Under the pieces are notes generated by a model. That model saw only the letters and a program-made list of their open reading frames with translations, did no database searches and was not told where the DNA came from. Source: Pestalotiopsis fici W106-1 (Eukaryota > Ascomycota > Sordariomycetes > Amphisphaeriales > Sporocadaceae). From it: 64,000 nt of DNA. The stretch spans positions 1,938,685 to 2,002,684 of the forward strand of contig NW_006917099.1 in assembly GCF_000516985.1 (NCBI RefSeq). Reading direction: 5' to 3'. Positions 11,776-23,198 of the stretch are shown here, piece after piece (position 1 is the stretch's first letter; each line of letters begins with the position of its first letter). The position numbers and the translations under genes are program-made.

Positions 11776-12962
11776 ATGGCTGACGTCGTCGCACCCGCCG
11801 CATCCGATGCGAAAGTGGTCGAGCCCACTGTTGAGTCCCCTGAAAAGGCAGCCGCCCCAGCAGCCGAGTCAACTGAGACTACTGCCCCTTCTGACACAAC
11901 CAAGGTGGCTGAGCCAGAAAAGTCGGCAGAGACAGCAGAGAAGGGCGCCGAGCCGGTGGCTGCTCCCACAGAAACATTGGAAAAGCCTGCGGAGCCGGTA
12001 GCAGCAGGAGCACCGGCAACCACCGAAAAGGCGACCGAGGAGAAGCCCGAAGCCTCCGCAGCTCAGGAGACTACTGCGACTCCACTGCAGCAACTGTGGG
12101 CCACGGCAAAGACGAATGGCCATCCCGAGATCTGGGGCGTCACGCTGGCCGACCCCGACACGCATGTTCCGTCCCAGATTGTCTTTCAAAAGTTCCTCAA
12201 CGCCAATGATGGAGATCTCACCAAGGCCAAGGACCAGTTGACCAAGACTCTGGAATGGCGCGCCAAGTCGAAGCCCTTGGACTCTCTGACCAAGAAGTTT
12301 AGCAAGGAAAAGTTTGAGGGCCTCGGCTACGTTACTTCCTATGGTGGCGAAACTCCAGAGACCAAGGAGGTCTTTACCTGGAACATTTACGGCATTGTAA
12401 AGTCCATGGAGGCCACATTCGGCAATGTTGACGAGTGAGTCTTTCGCCTAGACCACTTGAGAGTGTCCCAAGTGCCGAACACTGCAGTTATCGTATAGTC
12501 TAACACGTTTCCAGGTTCATCGCATGGCGAGCAGCCTTGATGGAGTTGGCTCTTCAGGAGCTGTCACTCTCTACTGCCACCAAGCCCATTACCGCCACCG
12601 AGGATCCCTACAAGATCTTCCAGGTACACGACTACTTGTCCATCAGCTTCTTCCGCCAGAACCCTGCCGTCAAGGCAGCCTCGAAAGAGACCATTCGGAT
12701 CTTTGCTTTGACTTACCCAGAGTTGCTCAAGGAAAAGTTCTTTGTCAACGTTCCTGCCATCATGGGTTTCATATACGGCGCCATGAAGCTATTTGTAGCT
12801 CCCAAGACCATAAAAAAGTTCCATCCTATGAGCAATGGAGGTGCACTGGCCCTCGAGTTCCCTGACAGCAAGGTTGAAAACCTGGGCGAGAAATTGCCAA
12901 AGGCGTACGGTGGAAAGGGCGAAGATCTCCAGGCTCAAGGCAAGGCTACCCAATTGGAATGA
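11776..12962 (+). CDS. SFH5: Sec14-like phosphatidylinositol-transfer/heme-binding protein SFH5
   Basis: Two exons (11776-12434, 12515-12962; the split GAG codon joins in phase) give 368 residues. The N-terminal ~105 residues are Ala/Glu/Pro-rich low complexity. After that come a CRAL-TRIO N-terminal helix region (LWATAKTNGHPEIWGVTL, FQKFLNANDGDLTKAKDQLTKTLEWR) and a CRAL-TRIO lipid domain (FIAWRAALMELALQEL, QVHDYLSISFFR, TYPELLKEKFFVNVPAIMGFIYGAMKLF, KFHPMSNG). This matches fungal SFH5. In yeast Sfh5 is peripheral at the ER/plasma membrane and binds heme rather than exchanging lipids, so the name does not prove PI transfer. First ATG in frame chosen; the region upstream is open only by non-ATG codons. 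Confidence 0.9.
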
Positions 12963-13511
12963 GAGTGAAAGATGTGGAATGACGGACAGAGTTGAAGGAC
13001 GCCGTGTCATGCCGTTTTTACAGACATTGCTACTAGTGGAAGTCTGGCGACAAGAGAGATTTGATACCATTGTGAAGAGGAGGGGAACCAAACATGAATA
13101 ATTGCCTAAACTAATTTCTGATACTCTCATAGAGAGAGCTAATAATTCTACCGTTTATACCTTGAGACGAGCAATTTATTCACGATGCAGCGGTTGACAA
13201 TACAATGATTGTGCAATGGTCATGTCACAGCATGAGGAACCTAAAAGAAAGTTGACCTAAGTGTGACTTGGTTCAGATACGCATGTATTAGTAGCTAAGA
13301 ACTTGGAAAGTGTCATTCCACAGTCTTGTGATCATGAGCTCATACATTTCATCTGCCTCCTTTCAAAAGACAAAACAAACGCCGAATATCAGAACAAATG
13401 GGATGAATGAATGTGTCGAAGTGGATAGCTTTTGGTGATTCTGACCGACTACCAGTGTTCTTGAAGAACTCGAGCACTGGACAGATGTTTTGTTCCGTGG
13501 AGTCAATTTAC
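12963..13511. other. intergenic between convergent genes
   Basis: Two 3' ends face each other across this stretch. No gene is seen; A/T-rich blocks near 13130-13200 may hold polyadenylation signals. Confidence 0.4.
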
Positions 13512-14211
13512 TCACGACGCGACGAGAAGTTTGGCATCAGTGGTACCATTGGTAGTAATGGAGTACTTGACATTATCAATGGACGCGAGTCCCCGGTAGC
13601 CCACGACAAATTTGACGACGAAGCGGGCATAGCTGACGCCGGCCGGGGTGGCGCTCAAATCGGCAAAGACGAGCTTGGAGGTGCTGTTGCTCTGGGGGGC
13701 AAAGTAAAATGGCGAGTACGAGAGCTGGTTGAGCAGCTTGTCATAGGTGTAGACCGAGACCTTGCACGCGACCGGCACGCGGCCGGCCTCGTCCGTGCAC
13801 CCAAAGTACAGCGAGCTGAGCTGGAAGCTGTTGACCTTGGTGCCCTGGAAGACGCTCGAGATGATGGGCAGGTCGGCCGTCACGGAGCCGAACGAGGCAA
13901 TGTTGGGGAGGGACTTGGGGATGAGTCCCTCGCTGGTGTCGCTGGCGTTTACGGCGTCTGGTGATTTCAGCAAGTATTAGCGACTAGTCAAATGGTCTGG
14001 TGATGCTCTCGTGACTCGTACAGATGCCAGTCCAGTAGAGACCTCCATAGTAGCCAATGGGGTACACGGGGTGGTCTTGAGCTGGCAGTCGGTCAAAGTT
14101 TGCGTTACCACTCGAGGTTGAATCGGCACGCGACTCAAGGTCACGGGGGATAGGCTCAGCTGAGGCCAAAGCCGCGACGGCCAGGACGCAGGATACAATA
14201 GACTTGAGCAT
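13512..14211 (-). CDS. secreted protein of unknown function
   Basis: Two exons (14211-14022, 13957-13512) give 211 residues; the split TAC codon reads ...GLYWTGIY|AVNASD. A signal peptide (MLKSIVSCVLAVAALASAEP) is clear. The mature part is rich in Ser, Thr, Val, Tyr and Phe, has two cysteines in a FGCTDEAGRVPVACKV context and NST/NGT sequons, and resembles a small beta-sandwich. I do not recognise the family and there is no catalytic motif. It could be a cell-wall or host-interface protein; that is inference from secretion alone. GC-rich third positions create a long antisense frame over exon 2, which I treat as a shadow. Confidence 0.7.
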
Positions 14212-16243
14212 TTTGAGGATTCGAATCGGTTCTACGAGTAAACGAGTGGTTGTGGATTTAGAAAGTATTGAGTTGGGATGCTGAACAGTGCTTCATCAGT
14301 GCGAGAATAATAGTCTTTATAGATTTCACGATTTATCCAAATCATGACGGCGTGGTCAAAAGTCCCGGGTTTCGTCCACTCACAGCATCATCTCCTTCAC
14401 CAGTGCTTGCCATGGACAAGTTGATTCTCATGCCGTGGGCCAGAAGCATGAAAAGGTTGATGCTTTGGAGCGACAAGGAAAATGGCGGCCCAGAGAGCTC
14501 TTGCATACTCGTCATTTTTCGTCAATTAGATTGCCGCCGGCACTGTTGGGACTGTATGCCCTCCATGGCTATACATTGCCGGCTGTCATAATGTGGTGCT
14601 GGATGATGGCCGGATACACAATGCCATGACAAATCCTGGCCCGCGTACGACGTTCACCTTGAGCGTGATCTTGAATTGACCCGGGCTACCGTGCCGGCGC
14701 GGATGGGGGAAATTGGAAGCGGCATCGTGAGACTTTCAGGGTCTTTGAGGGTCCAAATATACCGGCACAGTCGTTGTTTCAAGGCATCGGTTGCGGCTTT
14801 TGGGGTTGAAATAGTGTAGGAACTTGAGTTCACGTTGCTTCTTTTCACTGGAGGGGCCCTGCCCACTTGTCCATGAGCCGCATGGTCTCAGTGCGGGCCC
14901 AGCCGGCCGGTGCTCCCCAAGATATCAAAGCTTCGTAAAAATGAACCTCTTGGCAACTACGGGAAGCAGTGATTCGCCACATCACGAACTTCGGCGTCAA
15001 AGACAGCGGTAAACAGCACATGGCGTAAGTCCGAGGAAACCTCATCAACAAGAAACAGACCCAATTATCCTCTCAAGTGCATGTGAGCACGTGAGCTCGA
15101 CAGCTCAAAAGACCAAGGACGATTTAGAGGCTTACTCGAGCGGGATATGTACAGGGAAGTTTCTAGTAGACATTGCTCTGGGCTTCTTCAGAGTATAGAA
15201 ACGATTCCCGATTATGTGGCTCTCGGGAATAAGGAGCACCATGGTCACGCGACCATGGTACCAAAGCCGAAATTGATATACTGACATGACTGTGGCTAGC
15301 TGCGGCGAGGCTACCTGGGAAATCAAGTTGACGAGTTCAAAGGTTTGACGGAGGCAAAGATCCGTCCCGGTCATGACAGTTTGTCTTTCATTTCCCTTTG
15401 CAAAAATTAAGCCTCGGATTTCATGTTCCCGTTCGTCTTGTTTCGAGGCCTAGACCTGCTCTGACCTGCTACGGCCGAATGAAGCTCTTGTCAGCTGCTC
15501 CACGATGCGATTTAACGCCATGAAGGATTGTATAATTGGTCAAGGCAAAGCTCGCAACGACTCCAAACGGACCGTGATTGTTTCAAAACATGCTTCGGCA
15601 GTTAAGTGCCATGATTGATCCAAGGTAATATTTGTATGGAATGAATGGTGAATGTCGAACTGATCTAGAGCGAGGTGGCGACGCATCATGCCAGCCGCCT
15701 TTCCATCATGCCGTACTTGCCGAAAAATCCCACCGAAGTTGCAGCCAGTCGAGGCAATTGTTCAAATGAAGAGCAGGAAAAGATTGTTGCACAATTGTTT
15801 GACTGCCCAGCGCCAGCCTTGCGATTGCCAAGACCTTCTCTCCTTGACTGGTATACTGTCCCAAGCAATACCACATCTGAGCCACGAAAAGCGACGGATG
15901 GCTGTGCACAACATCAACGATCCATCCAGAGTTCAGCATGGGCACAATAGTATAATGAGAGTGATATCAATTGACAAGCTCGCACGACAGGCACGCCACA
16001 ATACCTATGGCTACTGTCCAAGGGACGAGCATAAAGCAACGCCAAACCAGGAAACAAAACAACAACCTAGCGCAGCAGTACAATTCACAATTGGAAAACA
16101 ACTCGCTCGTTGTTCCATAATACATGACGCCGTATCTTCCATGCACTGGCTCGAATCATGACATGTCTTTACGAGCGGTGAAGCTAATCTCTTTTCAAAG
16201 AACACTAGCACCGCTGTTTCCGGCTTTCCATCAATAGGACACT
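14212..16243. other. 2-kb gene-poor stretch
   Basis: Short frames on both strands (up to 157 codons at 15688-16161) have no family features, introns or coding-like composition. A pair of 8-bp palindromes (ACCATGGT, 6 bp apart) lies at about 15238-15259. Nothing else is recognised. Confidence 0.4.
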
Positions 16244-16638
16244 CTATGCCAAAGGCTCATAGGAGCCAGCCTTGTGGGCTTGGCGGTTGGAGAAGAGCCA
16301 GTAAATAATCATGCCGACGACGGGGAAGATGAAGACGACGAGACACCAGAGAAGCTTGTGGGAGGGAGGGCGGTTCGACTGCAGGACCTCGACTGTGGTA
16401 CAAGGAATTGAGTTAGCATGTGCACTGCTTTCATCGGGAAGCCGACATAAGGAAAGGGATGAGACGCACTAAAGACGATGATATCGAGAACCAGGACGAC
16501 GAATCCAATGATACCGCCGCCAGTACCGTATTGCCAGGCATCCGTGGTGGTAGCCGAGACCTCACCGGCGAGGGGAGCGGCAAAGGCAAAAGTGGCCAGG
16601 CACAGCTGGAAGAAGATGGCAAGAGCGTTCTGGTACAT
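16244..16638 (-). CDS. small PLDc_N-domain membrane protein
   Basis: Two exons (16638-16470, 16392-16244) give 105 residues, with the split ATC codon joining IIVF to IEVLQSNRPP. It has a signal peptide or first membrane helix (LAIFFQLCLATFAFA), a second helix (GGGIIGFVVLVLDIIVFIEVL) and a third (KLLWCLVVFIFPVVGMIIYWLFS). The last helix is the phospholipase D-nuclease N-terminal (PLDc_N) signature, also found at the N-terminus of bacterial cardiolipin synthases and as stand-alone small proteins in fungi. No catalytic PLD motif is present, so it is not an enzyme itself. Cellular role unknown. Confidence 0.8.
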
Positions 16639-17455
16639 CTTGACTGATGAGTGAGTGAGCTGGTTGCTTTGGAAGCCGGATTGACGATTATTGTGCTGTA
16701 TTGATTGCTTGTGTGAATTGTGGTGTAGCTGAGCAAAATATCGCGGACATGGGCTGACGACTCCTCTTTTATCGGAGTTGTGGGACTTTTTGGTTTCTTC
16801 GTGGCTTGCAGTGGTTGCCTAAGGTACATGCTATTTACCTGCAGGTCAAGGCATGAATGAGCTGGCGTTTTAGTGACGTCAGTGCTTCACCGCGTGATGT
16901 TGACATGTAAACAGGGGGGTACATTTTTTACAGTTTCCGATTTTGATCATCAACTCGGGACCTTTTGTAGATGCAAATGCGTATACTCTCTACGATATTT
17001 TCTTGATCAATTATCAGTGAGAAGTGAATACCTTTATATCCAATGATTCCGTTCTGATTGTATAATCTGTTGATCATAATGTGTTGGTGATCGCTACAAG
17101 GTATGACGGTAGTGGCCGAGGCGCAGCTTGTACTCCATACGTGACGCGACTAGCGGGGTAGTTTTACTGAGCGACCGTCTTTAGCACGTTCAACACCGAA
17201 ACCGAACTCCGAGGCACATGGTCAAGCTCCAACTTGTGCTGCTCAGTAGGACTCGTAGAACTTTGTCTGCTACGATTGTCTGTTCAATTGCGTCGGACGC
17301 ACGTAAAATTGAGCAGTAGTTCCCTCTAGCAAATTGAAATATGCAGATAATTGCTTAATCGCGTACCATGATGCTGGTAGCTATTCTTCACCAACCGATG
17401 AGACCTGCAGCAGCTAGCGGTTTCTTGTAGGTCCTTGCCAGCGCAACAAAATCTT
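16639..17455. other. intergenic
   Basis: Promoter side of the PLDc_N gene and 3' side of the amidase. A/T-rich near 16920-17080. No gene recognised. Confidence 0.4.
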
Positions 17456-19405
17456 CTAAACTACAACGTGCTTGAAACAATTGTCAACCACCTTTGCAAT
17501 GGAAAGACACTCTTCGTCGCGAAACTTGCTTGTAAACAGTTGAATTGAACACGGTGCCCCTTGCAGAAGCTCCGCATTGTCTGTGAAAACCACATGTTAG
17601 TCTCTGAACCCCAAGTCATCGGGTCATTGGGCTTCTTGCATGGAATATTCAGTTCGGCTGGTCCTCTCTCATCAGCGACATCAATTGGCTCGACCTTGCC
17701 ATACGGGAGCACGCAGCCCGGATACTAAGTTTTGTGAGCCTAGTGTGTTGCGTGTGCAAGAGAACGAGTATGGGCTTACATCAAGGAGATTCAATAGCAA
17801 TGTATAGGCGGGAATTCCCATGGCATCATGCTCGACTGCCGTGGTCCTTGTGGACGGTGCAATGACGGCATCAATTTGGTGTTTTGCCCACAGCTTGTTC
17901 CACTCGGCCAGAATTCTAGATCTTTCCTTGTTCAACGCGGCAAGCTTTTCGAGTCCTTCGAGCTGCGAGAGATGTGCAAACTTGCTGTATTCCGGAGACA
18001 TGCGCATCTTGGCGCTCGCCTGCTGAATAGCCACGAGCGAGGGAATAAAAGGTTCGCCACCGGCTTGAACGAGTTGCGCTGGAGTAGTGTCCAATCCAAG
18101 AATGAGTCCAGCAATTGCTACCGAGTCGGTGACAAGACCTTCATCTGGGGAGAGTACAATCACCTCGTGACCTTCTGATTTCAAAGCCTTTGCTGCATTC
18201 TCCAGTGTCCGTCTCACTGGAGGATGGATTGGAAAGTTTGGGTCTTCTGAAAGGAAGCCAAATCGAATTTTCTTGCCCTCCTGGCTACCCACGGTACGCC
18301 AGGGCAAGTCGAGCGCACTCGAATCCAGAGCGGCAGGTCTTTTGTCGAGCACCGTCTTGACAAATAATTCAAGAGCATCAAAATCATTTGCAATGGGCCC
18401 CGCGGCAGCGACGACGAATTTTAGACCAGGATTGTTGCATGTTTGTTGGCCACCATAAGGTACACGAGATGTGGTTGGCTTGAATCCATAAGTTCCGTTG
18501 CAAGTAGAGGGAACCCGAATGGAGCCTTTTTGCAGGAGTTAGTCACCGTGCAAGTCAACGATCAAAGAATACTGACCTCCGACATCAGTACCTACTCCCA
18601 AGGGCGAGCCGCGGAATGCCACCAATGCTCCCTCGCCACCGCTTGACCCTCCAGCCGATAGAGCAGTGTTCCAAGGATTGAGGACACGTCCGTATATATT
18701 GTTGGAGGAGTCTGTAGTCTTTTCATGGTCAACTAGACCGTCATTGCGTGGCATACTTGATCACTTACCAACAGGGTTTGGGGAATGTTTGTCTTGACGT
18801 AAAGTATGGCGCCGAGATCTAAAAGTATATCGACAAGTGGAGAGTTTGTATCCGACACGAAATCAACGTATGAAAGAAGGCCCAGAGTGGCTGGCACCCC
18901 GGCAACCTGGAATCCATCCTTGAGGCTCACTGGAAGTCCATGAAGGGGTCCAGCTAGTTTGCCCTGGGCTTGTAGAGAATCTAGATATCGGGCTCTCTCC
19001 CGGGCTTGATCAAACATGGTCTCCGTGAGGCATTGGGTCTGGGCAGCATTTAGTCGAATGTTTGCAAATAGAAAGAAAACTTACCAGCTCTTGCGCAATG
19101 GCTGCACGCTTGGAAAATGCAATCGTCACCTCTAGGGCTGATAGCTTGCCAGTGGCCAGCAAGTCTAGCAAGGCATTGACTTTATAGTTTTCGGTAATTT
19201 CCAACTCCTTCCGTGTCAAGATGCCAGACTTTTTGACGATTTCGAGCTCGATGAGATTGTTCTTGTTCGACTCCAATGGTAGTTTGAGGGAGTCCCAAAT
19301 GGTTACAGGCAGCTTCCACTCGGCTGGTATAGCCGAGTCTCGCCGGGCTCTTTTGGCAGAAGCCTTGGCCTGCCATGATTCAGCTGGAGTCTTGGAATCT
19401 CCCAT
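17456..19405 (-). CDS. amidase-signature enzyme (acetamidase/FAAH type)
   Basis: Six exons (19405-19085, 19038-18769, 18718-18577, 18525-17780, 17724-17640, 17580-17456) join in phase to 562 residues, the normal size. The Ser-cisSer-Lys triad is visible: Lys147 in PVSLKDGF, the cis-Ser in GGSSGGEGAL (222-223) and nucleophile Ser246 in GTDVGGSIRVP. Other family marks are KTNIPQTLL, IYGRVLNPWN, AGPIANDFDALELFVK and the C-terminal LLQGAPCSIQL...EECLSIAKVVD. It should hydrolyse a small or fatty amide to acid and ammonia; the substrate is open. The last intron needs a GC donor (17581-17639). It is divergent from the HET gene at 20342. Confidence 0.88.
17581..17639 (-). other. GC-AG intron in the amidase gene
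   Basis: 59 nt, starting GCAAGAAGCC with an ACTAAC branch site and TTTTCACAG end. It joins ...AELNIP|Y|DNAELLQGAP in phase, restoring the tyrosine seen before the GAP motif in amidases. The only phase-compatible GT donor would give a 29-nt intron, too short for fungi. Confidence 0.65.
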
Positions 19406-20341
19406 CTTGATATAACAATGTGACCGAAAAAAGATCGAAAAAATGTGAAAGTGATTCTTCCCAGGCAGAAACCAAAGTGCGCAAAAGTAAAGACCCATGG
19501 TCTTGCCTGCGAACCGACGGCACAGTAACCCCTCAATATGCACAGTCGACAGCATCCCTTGCATGATCATATGCACCCAGTAACCGAAGTGAATGGCCCA
19601 ACAAGAGATTTCTAGGGCTTGTTTGATTCAATCTACTATTTGCTCCCATGAGATGACAATATCTTGAAAGATTCAATTCTGCCACCTATTTGGGCCATGA
19701 AAACATCTGTGTGGGTCGCAGTACTTTATTCACAGAATTGAGTGTGAAAAAGTTGAAAAAAAAAAATTTTCTCCAAAGTTTGACACTGGCCATAGAATTC
19801 TAAGCGGGAGTGCGTAATTCAAGTTGCGTGACTCTCTGATTGTCGCTCAGTGATCTGTACGGTCATTACCCTAGGCCTGGGCGCTGCACACGGGTCTCTG
19901 AGCTTGAGCTGCAGCCCTACAGGGTACATGCTCTGTACACGATTTTCCATAGTCTATTCATTGCACACTCCGTCGCAATTATACCTGATGCAACGCACTC
20001 TCCAAATCATGCTGATCCATGATATTCGAGGTGCTTGTTGCTGACTCTAGTGATAATGTCCATGTCAGCGCGATAGCAAATAATGATGCATCTAGCAACA
20101 CCTTCGGGGCGGGCCATTCACCCTGACCACTATTACAGTAACCTTACAAATACCCTTCCCAAATAGGACAGTCTGTGGGTCGCGATTTATCATGCTGTCC
20201 CTGTGGGATCTAGATTTGTGTTGGGGGCCAAAACGCGGCTCTGCGGGGAAGAACATGTTGATTTCTTCTCATAAAATTCCGTGAAAAAAGATATCTAATA
20301 CAAATAACATTCATGCATGGTATTGCCTGAATTACTTGGCA
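19406..20341. other. divergent promoter between amidase and HET gene
   Basis: 936 bp without a supportable gene. Contains an A9 run near 19757 followed by TTTT. No binding site can be assigned with confidence. Confidence 0.4.
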
Positions 20342-22723
20342 ATGGGACAAGACAATGGGAATCATCGGCGGCGTGATCGGTATGGCTACCGGTATTCGGA
20401 AGGCAACGACACCTACCTAACACGCCGGGTGGAGAACACCAATTATCACTCGGACGTTGAGCAATCCCGCCGGCGACATGACAGCAGACAAGATTTATCG
20501 GCTTCGCAGCTTCCAATTCGTCTCAATGCCTCTGTATCCAGTCCTGCCGATGCAGTGAATACGGCGCGGCGGAATCGGGAACCATCTCCTCCGCTGACAC
20601 GGCGGTCAAAGCGGAGCGTGAGCATTGGGCAAGCACCCGAATCGGAGCGCTCTCAACCTTTGGACCATCTGCAAAATCCCTCACGGGCTGGAGGCTCTCG
20701 TGGTGTGTCACCAGCTTCTGACACCTCGCGTTATCGCGACAAGTGGCAAAGGCCTGCTGATAGCGATCGTGTTATTCCGAGCATCAACATAGTATCGCCG
20801 GATGATCAGATTCCTGATGACCGGCACACGAGCAGGGGCCGGTCTTGGTCACGAAATCCTGGGTCGGCGGTGCAGCGGGAATCGAGTGCTGGATCATTGC
20901 GATCCACGTCCCCGGCTACAGACTCGCTCGGCAAGAGATCGTATCGATATTCAGAGCTCAAGCGTGGCGAAATAAGACTAGTCCGCATCCTGCCCGCCAA
21001 AATGTCTGCGATTAAATGCGCCATTGAACACTACTCATTAGCAAATGTTCCAGAATATGTCGCGGTATCCTATGCTTGGGGAGATGTGGGTGATACGGAG
21101 CAGATCTACGTCGATGGGATGAAGCATTGCATCTCGGCCAGTCTTTTTGGCGCCCTATCGGCTTTTCGGCAGAGGGAAAACGAAGTCTTCATCTGGGCTG
21201 ATGCATTATGCATCGACCAGCAAAATATGATTGAAAAGAGCAAACAAATCAAGCTCATGACGAGCATTTACGCCAAGGCCAAGTCCGTAGCTATATGGTT
21301 GGGCCCTGAAGCTGACAATAGCCAGTCGGCCATTGGATTCCTAAAAGATTTAAGCGACAGATCCAACTCGGGACAGGAGATCAAATCCTGGATCGTTTCA
21401 CCAGAGCTTCAGCAGGACCTCGCTGCCGTGGGCGGTTTGTTCTCGCGCAGCTATTGGAAGAGATTGTGGGTTGTCCAGGAAGTCTACAACGCCTCCAACA
21501 TCACCGTCTATTGCGGATCTTCCAAGATTGCCTGGCGCGCACTCAATGAAGCATCAGACATTTTTGACCGGTACGAAAGCGTCATTGATGCGCACTTTGC
21601 AAACATTTCTACAGACCGTAGGCGCTATCCGACACTCCCTGTTTCATTCAAGCATGTCAAGGCTCTCTTTTATGAAGGGCCTAGGAGTCTCTTGGATCGC
21701 CGAGAGTTGCGAAATCAGGGCGAGGCGGTCCTCCTTCACGTTCTCAGACGGTGCAGAAGTAAACTGTCCGAACAACCAAAAGATAAAGTCTATGGTTTGT
21801 TGGGTGTACTACCAGAGCCAGTACGGAGTCAGTTCCCGGTGGATTATAATGATTCTGTAAAAGAAGTATTCACAAATGTCGTCGACTTTCTCATCTATAC
21901 CACGAGGTCTTTGGACGTCATTTGCGAGTCGATCCATTTCCCCCAGCACTCGAGCTCGGCCAATCTGCCTTCCTGGGTACCCGATTGGTCTCATAATCCT
22001 GCGACTACTTCGTTGAGCTCGTCCTATGTTTTCTCGGCATCGGGCAGCACTGTTGCGGATTGGAAGTTTACGAATCATCGATTACGGAACGAGCTAGAGA
22101 TTTCTGCCGTCTACCTTGATTCAGTCAAATCATATGGCGTTTCGGTCGGCACTCAGTGCACATTGGCTGATTACATGATGGCCTTTCTTCATTGGAGAGC
22201 AATCCTTGTGAAAACCTTTGGGCGCATCGACCAAGAAAAAACTAGTAGAAAGGCGCACGAGGCCTTCTGTCGCACGTTGAACCTGGACCAAAAGACTTTG
22301 GAAGGACGGGGCGATGAATGGATGGAGTCTTGCTATCACGTTTTCTCGTCCTTGATCAAAGACCGACTTCCCTATCTTGCTATTGATTCCGAGCTCCAGT
22401 CGTTTGTCACTGCTGATACGGGGGTGGAGCGCGATGAGCGCCGCCAGTTTCTGCAAGATCACTTTGGGAAGCACATGATGGGCCGATCCTTTTGCATAAC
22501 CAATGGTAAGCGTATGGGCATGGGTTCAGGTTCTATGCTCGCTGACGATATTATTGTGGTCCCATTTGGATGTCAAACGCCAGTAATTCTGCGAAAAGAG
22601 ACTTCTTCTCCAACGAAATACAGGCTTGTAGGTGACATCTACATTGACAAGTATATGCGTGGACGGGCAATGGACATGCATCGAGACAATATATTAAAGG
22701 AGCAAAAGTATGTCCTGGTTTAG
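20342..22723 (+). CDS. HET-domain (heterokaryon incompatibility-type) protein
   Basis: Single exon, 793 residues from the first ATG. The first ~195 residues are Arg/Ser-rich, repetitive and probably disordered. From about 203 the HET domain follows: YSELKRGEIRLVRILP, YVAVSYAWGD, IWADALCIDQQN, SIYAKAKSVAIWLGPE, SYWKRLWVVQEVYNA and, further on, KDKVYGLLGVLPEP. HET domains occur in fungal non-self recognition proteins and trigger cell death when activated, though most HET genes have unproven roles. The C-terminal 300 residues have no repeat or NACHT domain. The next gene carries ankyrin-like repeats; functional linkage is only suggested by position. Confidence 0.92.
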   Translation: MGQDNGNHRRRDRYGYRYSEGNDTYLTRRVENTNYHSDVEQSRRRHDSRQDLSASQLPIRLNASVSSPADAVNTARRNREPSPPLTRRSKRSVSIGQAPESERSQPLDHLQNPSRAGGSRGVSPASDTSRYRDKWQRPADSDRVIPSINIVSPDDQIPDDRHTSRGRSWSRNPGSAVQRESSAGSLRSTSPATDSLGKRSYRYSELKRGEIRLVRILPAKMSAIKCAIEHYSLANVPEYVAVSYAWGDVGDTEQIYVDGMKHCISASLFGALSAFRQRENEVFIWADALCIDQQNMIEKSKQIKLMTSIYAKAKSVAIWLGPEADNSQSAIGFLKDLSDRSNSGQEIKSWIVSPELQQDLAAVGGLFSRSYWKRLWVVQEVYNASNITVYCGSSKIAWRALNEASDIFDRYESVIDAHFANISTDRRRYPTLPVSFKHVKALFYEGPRSLLDRRELRNQGEAVLLHVLRRCRSKLSEQPKDKVYGLLGVLPEPVRSQFPVDYNDSVKEVFTNVVDFLIYTTRSLDVICESIHFPQHSSSANLPSWVPDWSHNPATTSLSSSYVFSASGSTVADWKFTNHRLRNELEISAVYLDSVKSYGVSVGTQCTLADYMMAFLHWRAILVKTFGRIDQEKTSRKAHEAFCRTLNLDQKTLEGRGDEWMESCYHVFSSLIKDRLPYLAIDSELQSFVTADTGVERDERRQFLQDHFGKHMMGRSFCITNGKRMGMGSGSMLADDIIVVPFGCQTPVILRKETSSPTKYRLVGDIYIDKYMRGRAMDMHRDNILKEQKYVLV

Positions 22724-23198
22724 TCTTGCCATGTAACTCAATATAGTTGCATTCACAAATTGCCCTGGTGTCAACGTGCAGGGCTTGGCTACATAGGTAG
22801 TGGGTAATGCACACATTGGACAGAGGCAAACGCAAGTGGTAGCCTCTAAGATTTCAAGTGATGCCAGCCAAAAAGCAACTCATCTTGCGGCCCTTATCAA
22901 TAATTACATGTATTTGCCTGGAGTGTTTGACCTCGTATGTGTTTCGGGGTTCAGCTGGATACTGACGCTTGTCTGAATGTGTATCGGGACCATGACCGGG
23001 CAATTGGGGCAGGCCCAGAGCATGGATTGCGTGCAATGTCAGTGTGCTCAATTCTTAAGCTGTGCCCCCCGCAATCCTCCTCTTTGCCCAACACAACACT
23101 GCCCAGAAAATCGCTTTGGTGCAGCCTACTACACCTTGTTCATTTTTTCTACGCCAACCTTCTGGACATGATTCAATAGCCCCATTGTGACTGCCAGC
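22724..23198. other. intergenic
   Basis: No gene recognised between the HET and ankyrin genes, which are transcribed in the same direction. Confidence 0.4.

Noticed and set aside
13407..13964. 185-codon plus-strand frame
   Set aside because: Mirror of exon 2 of the secreted protein on the other strand; rich in Gly/Asp/Arg/Val as expected for a GC3 shadow.
15238..15259. Pair of ACCATGGT palindromes 6 bp apart
   Set aside because: Short, single occurrence, no gene start or known site nearby; may be chance.
15688..16161. 157-codon frame with several Cys (CRTC, CDC)
   Set aside because: Does not fit the Zn2Cys6 spacing, has no introns or conserved pieces, and lies in a gene-poor stretch.
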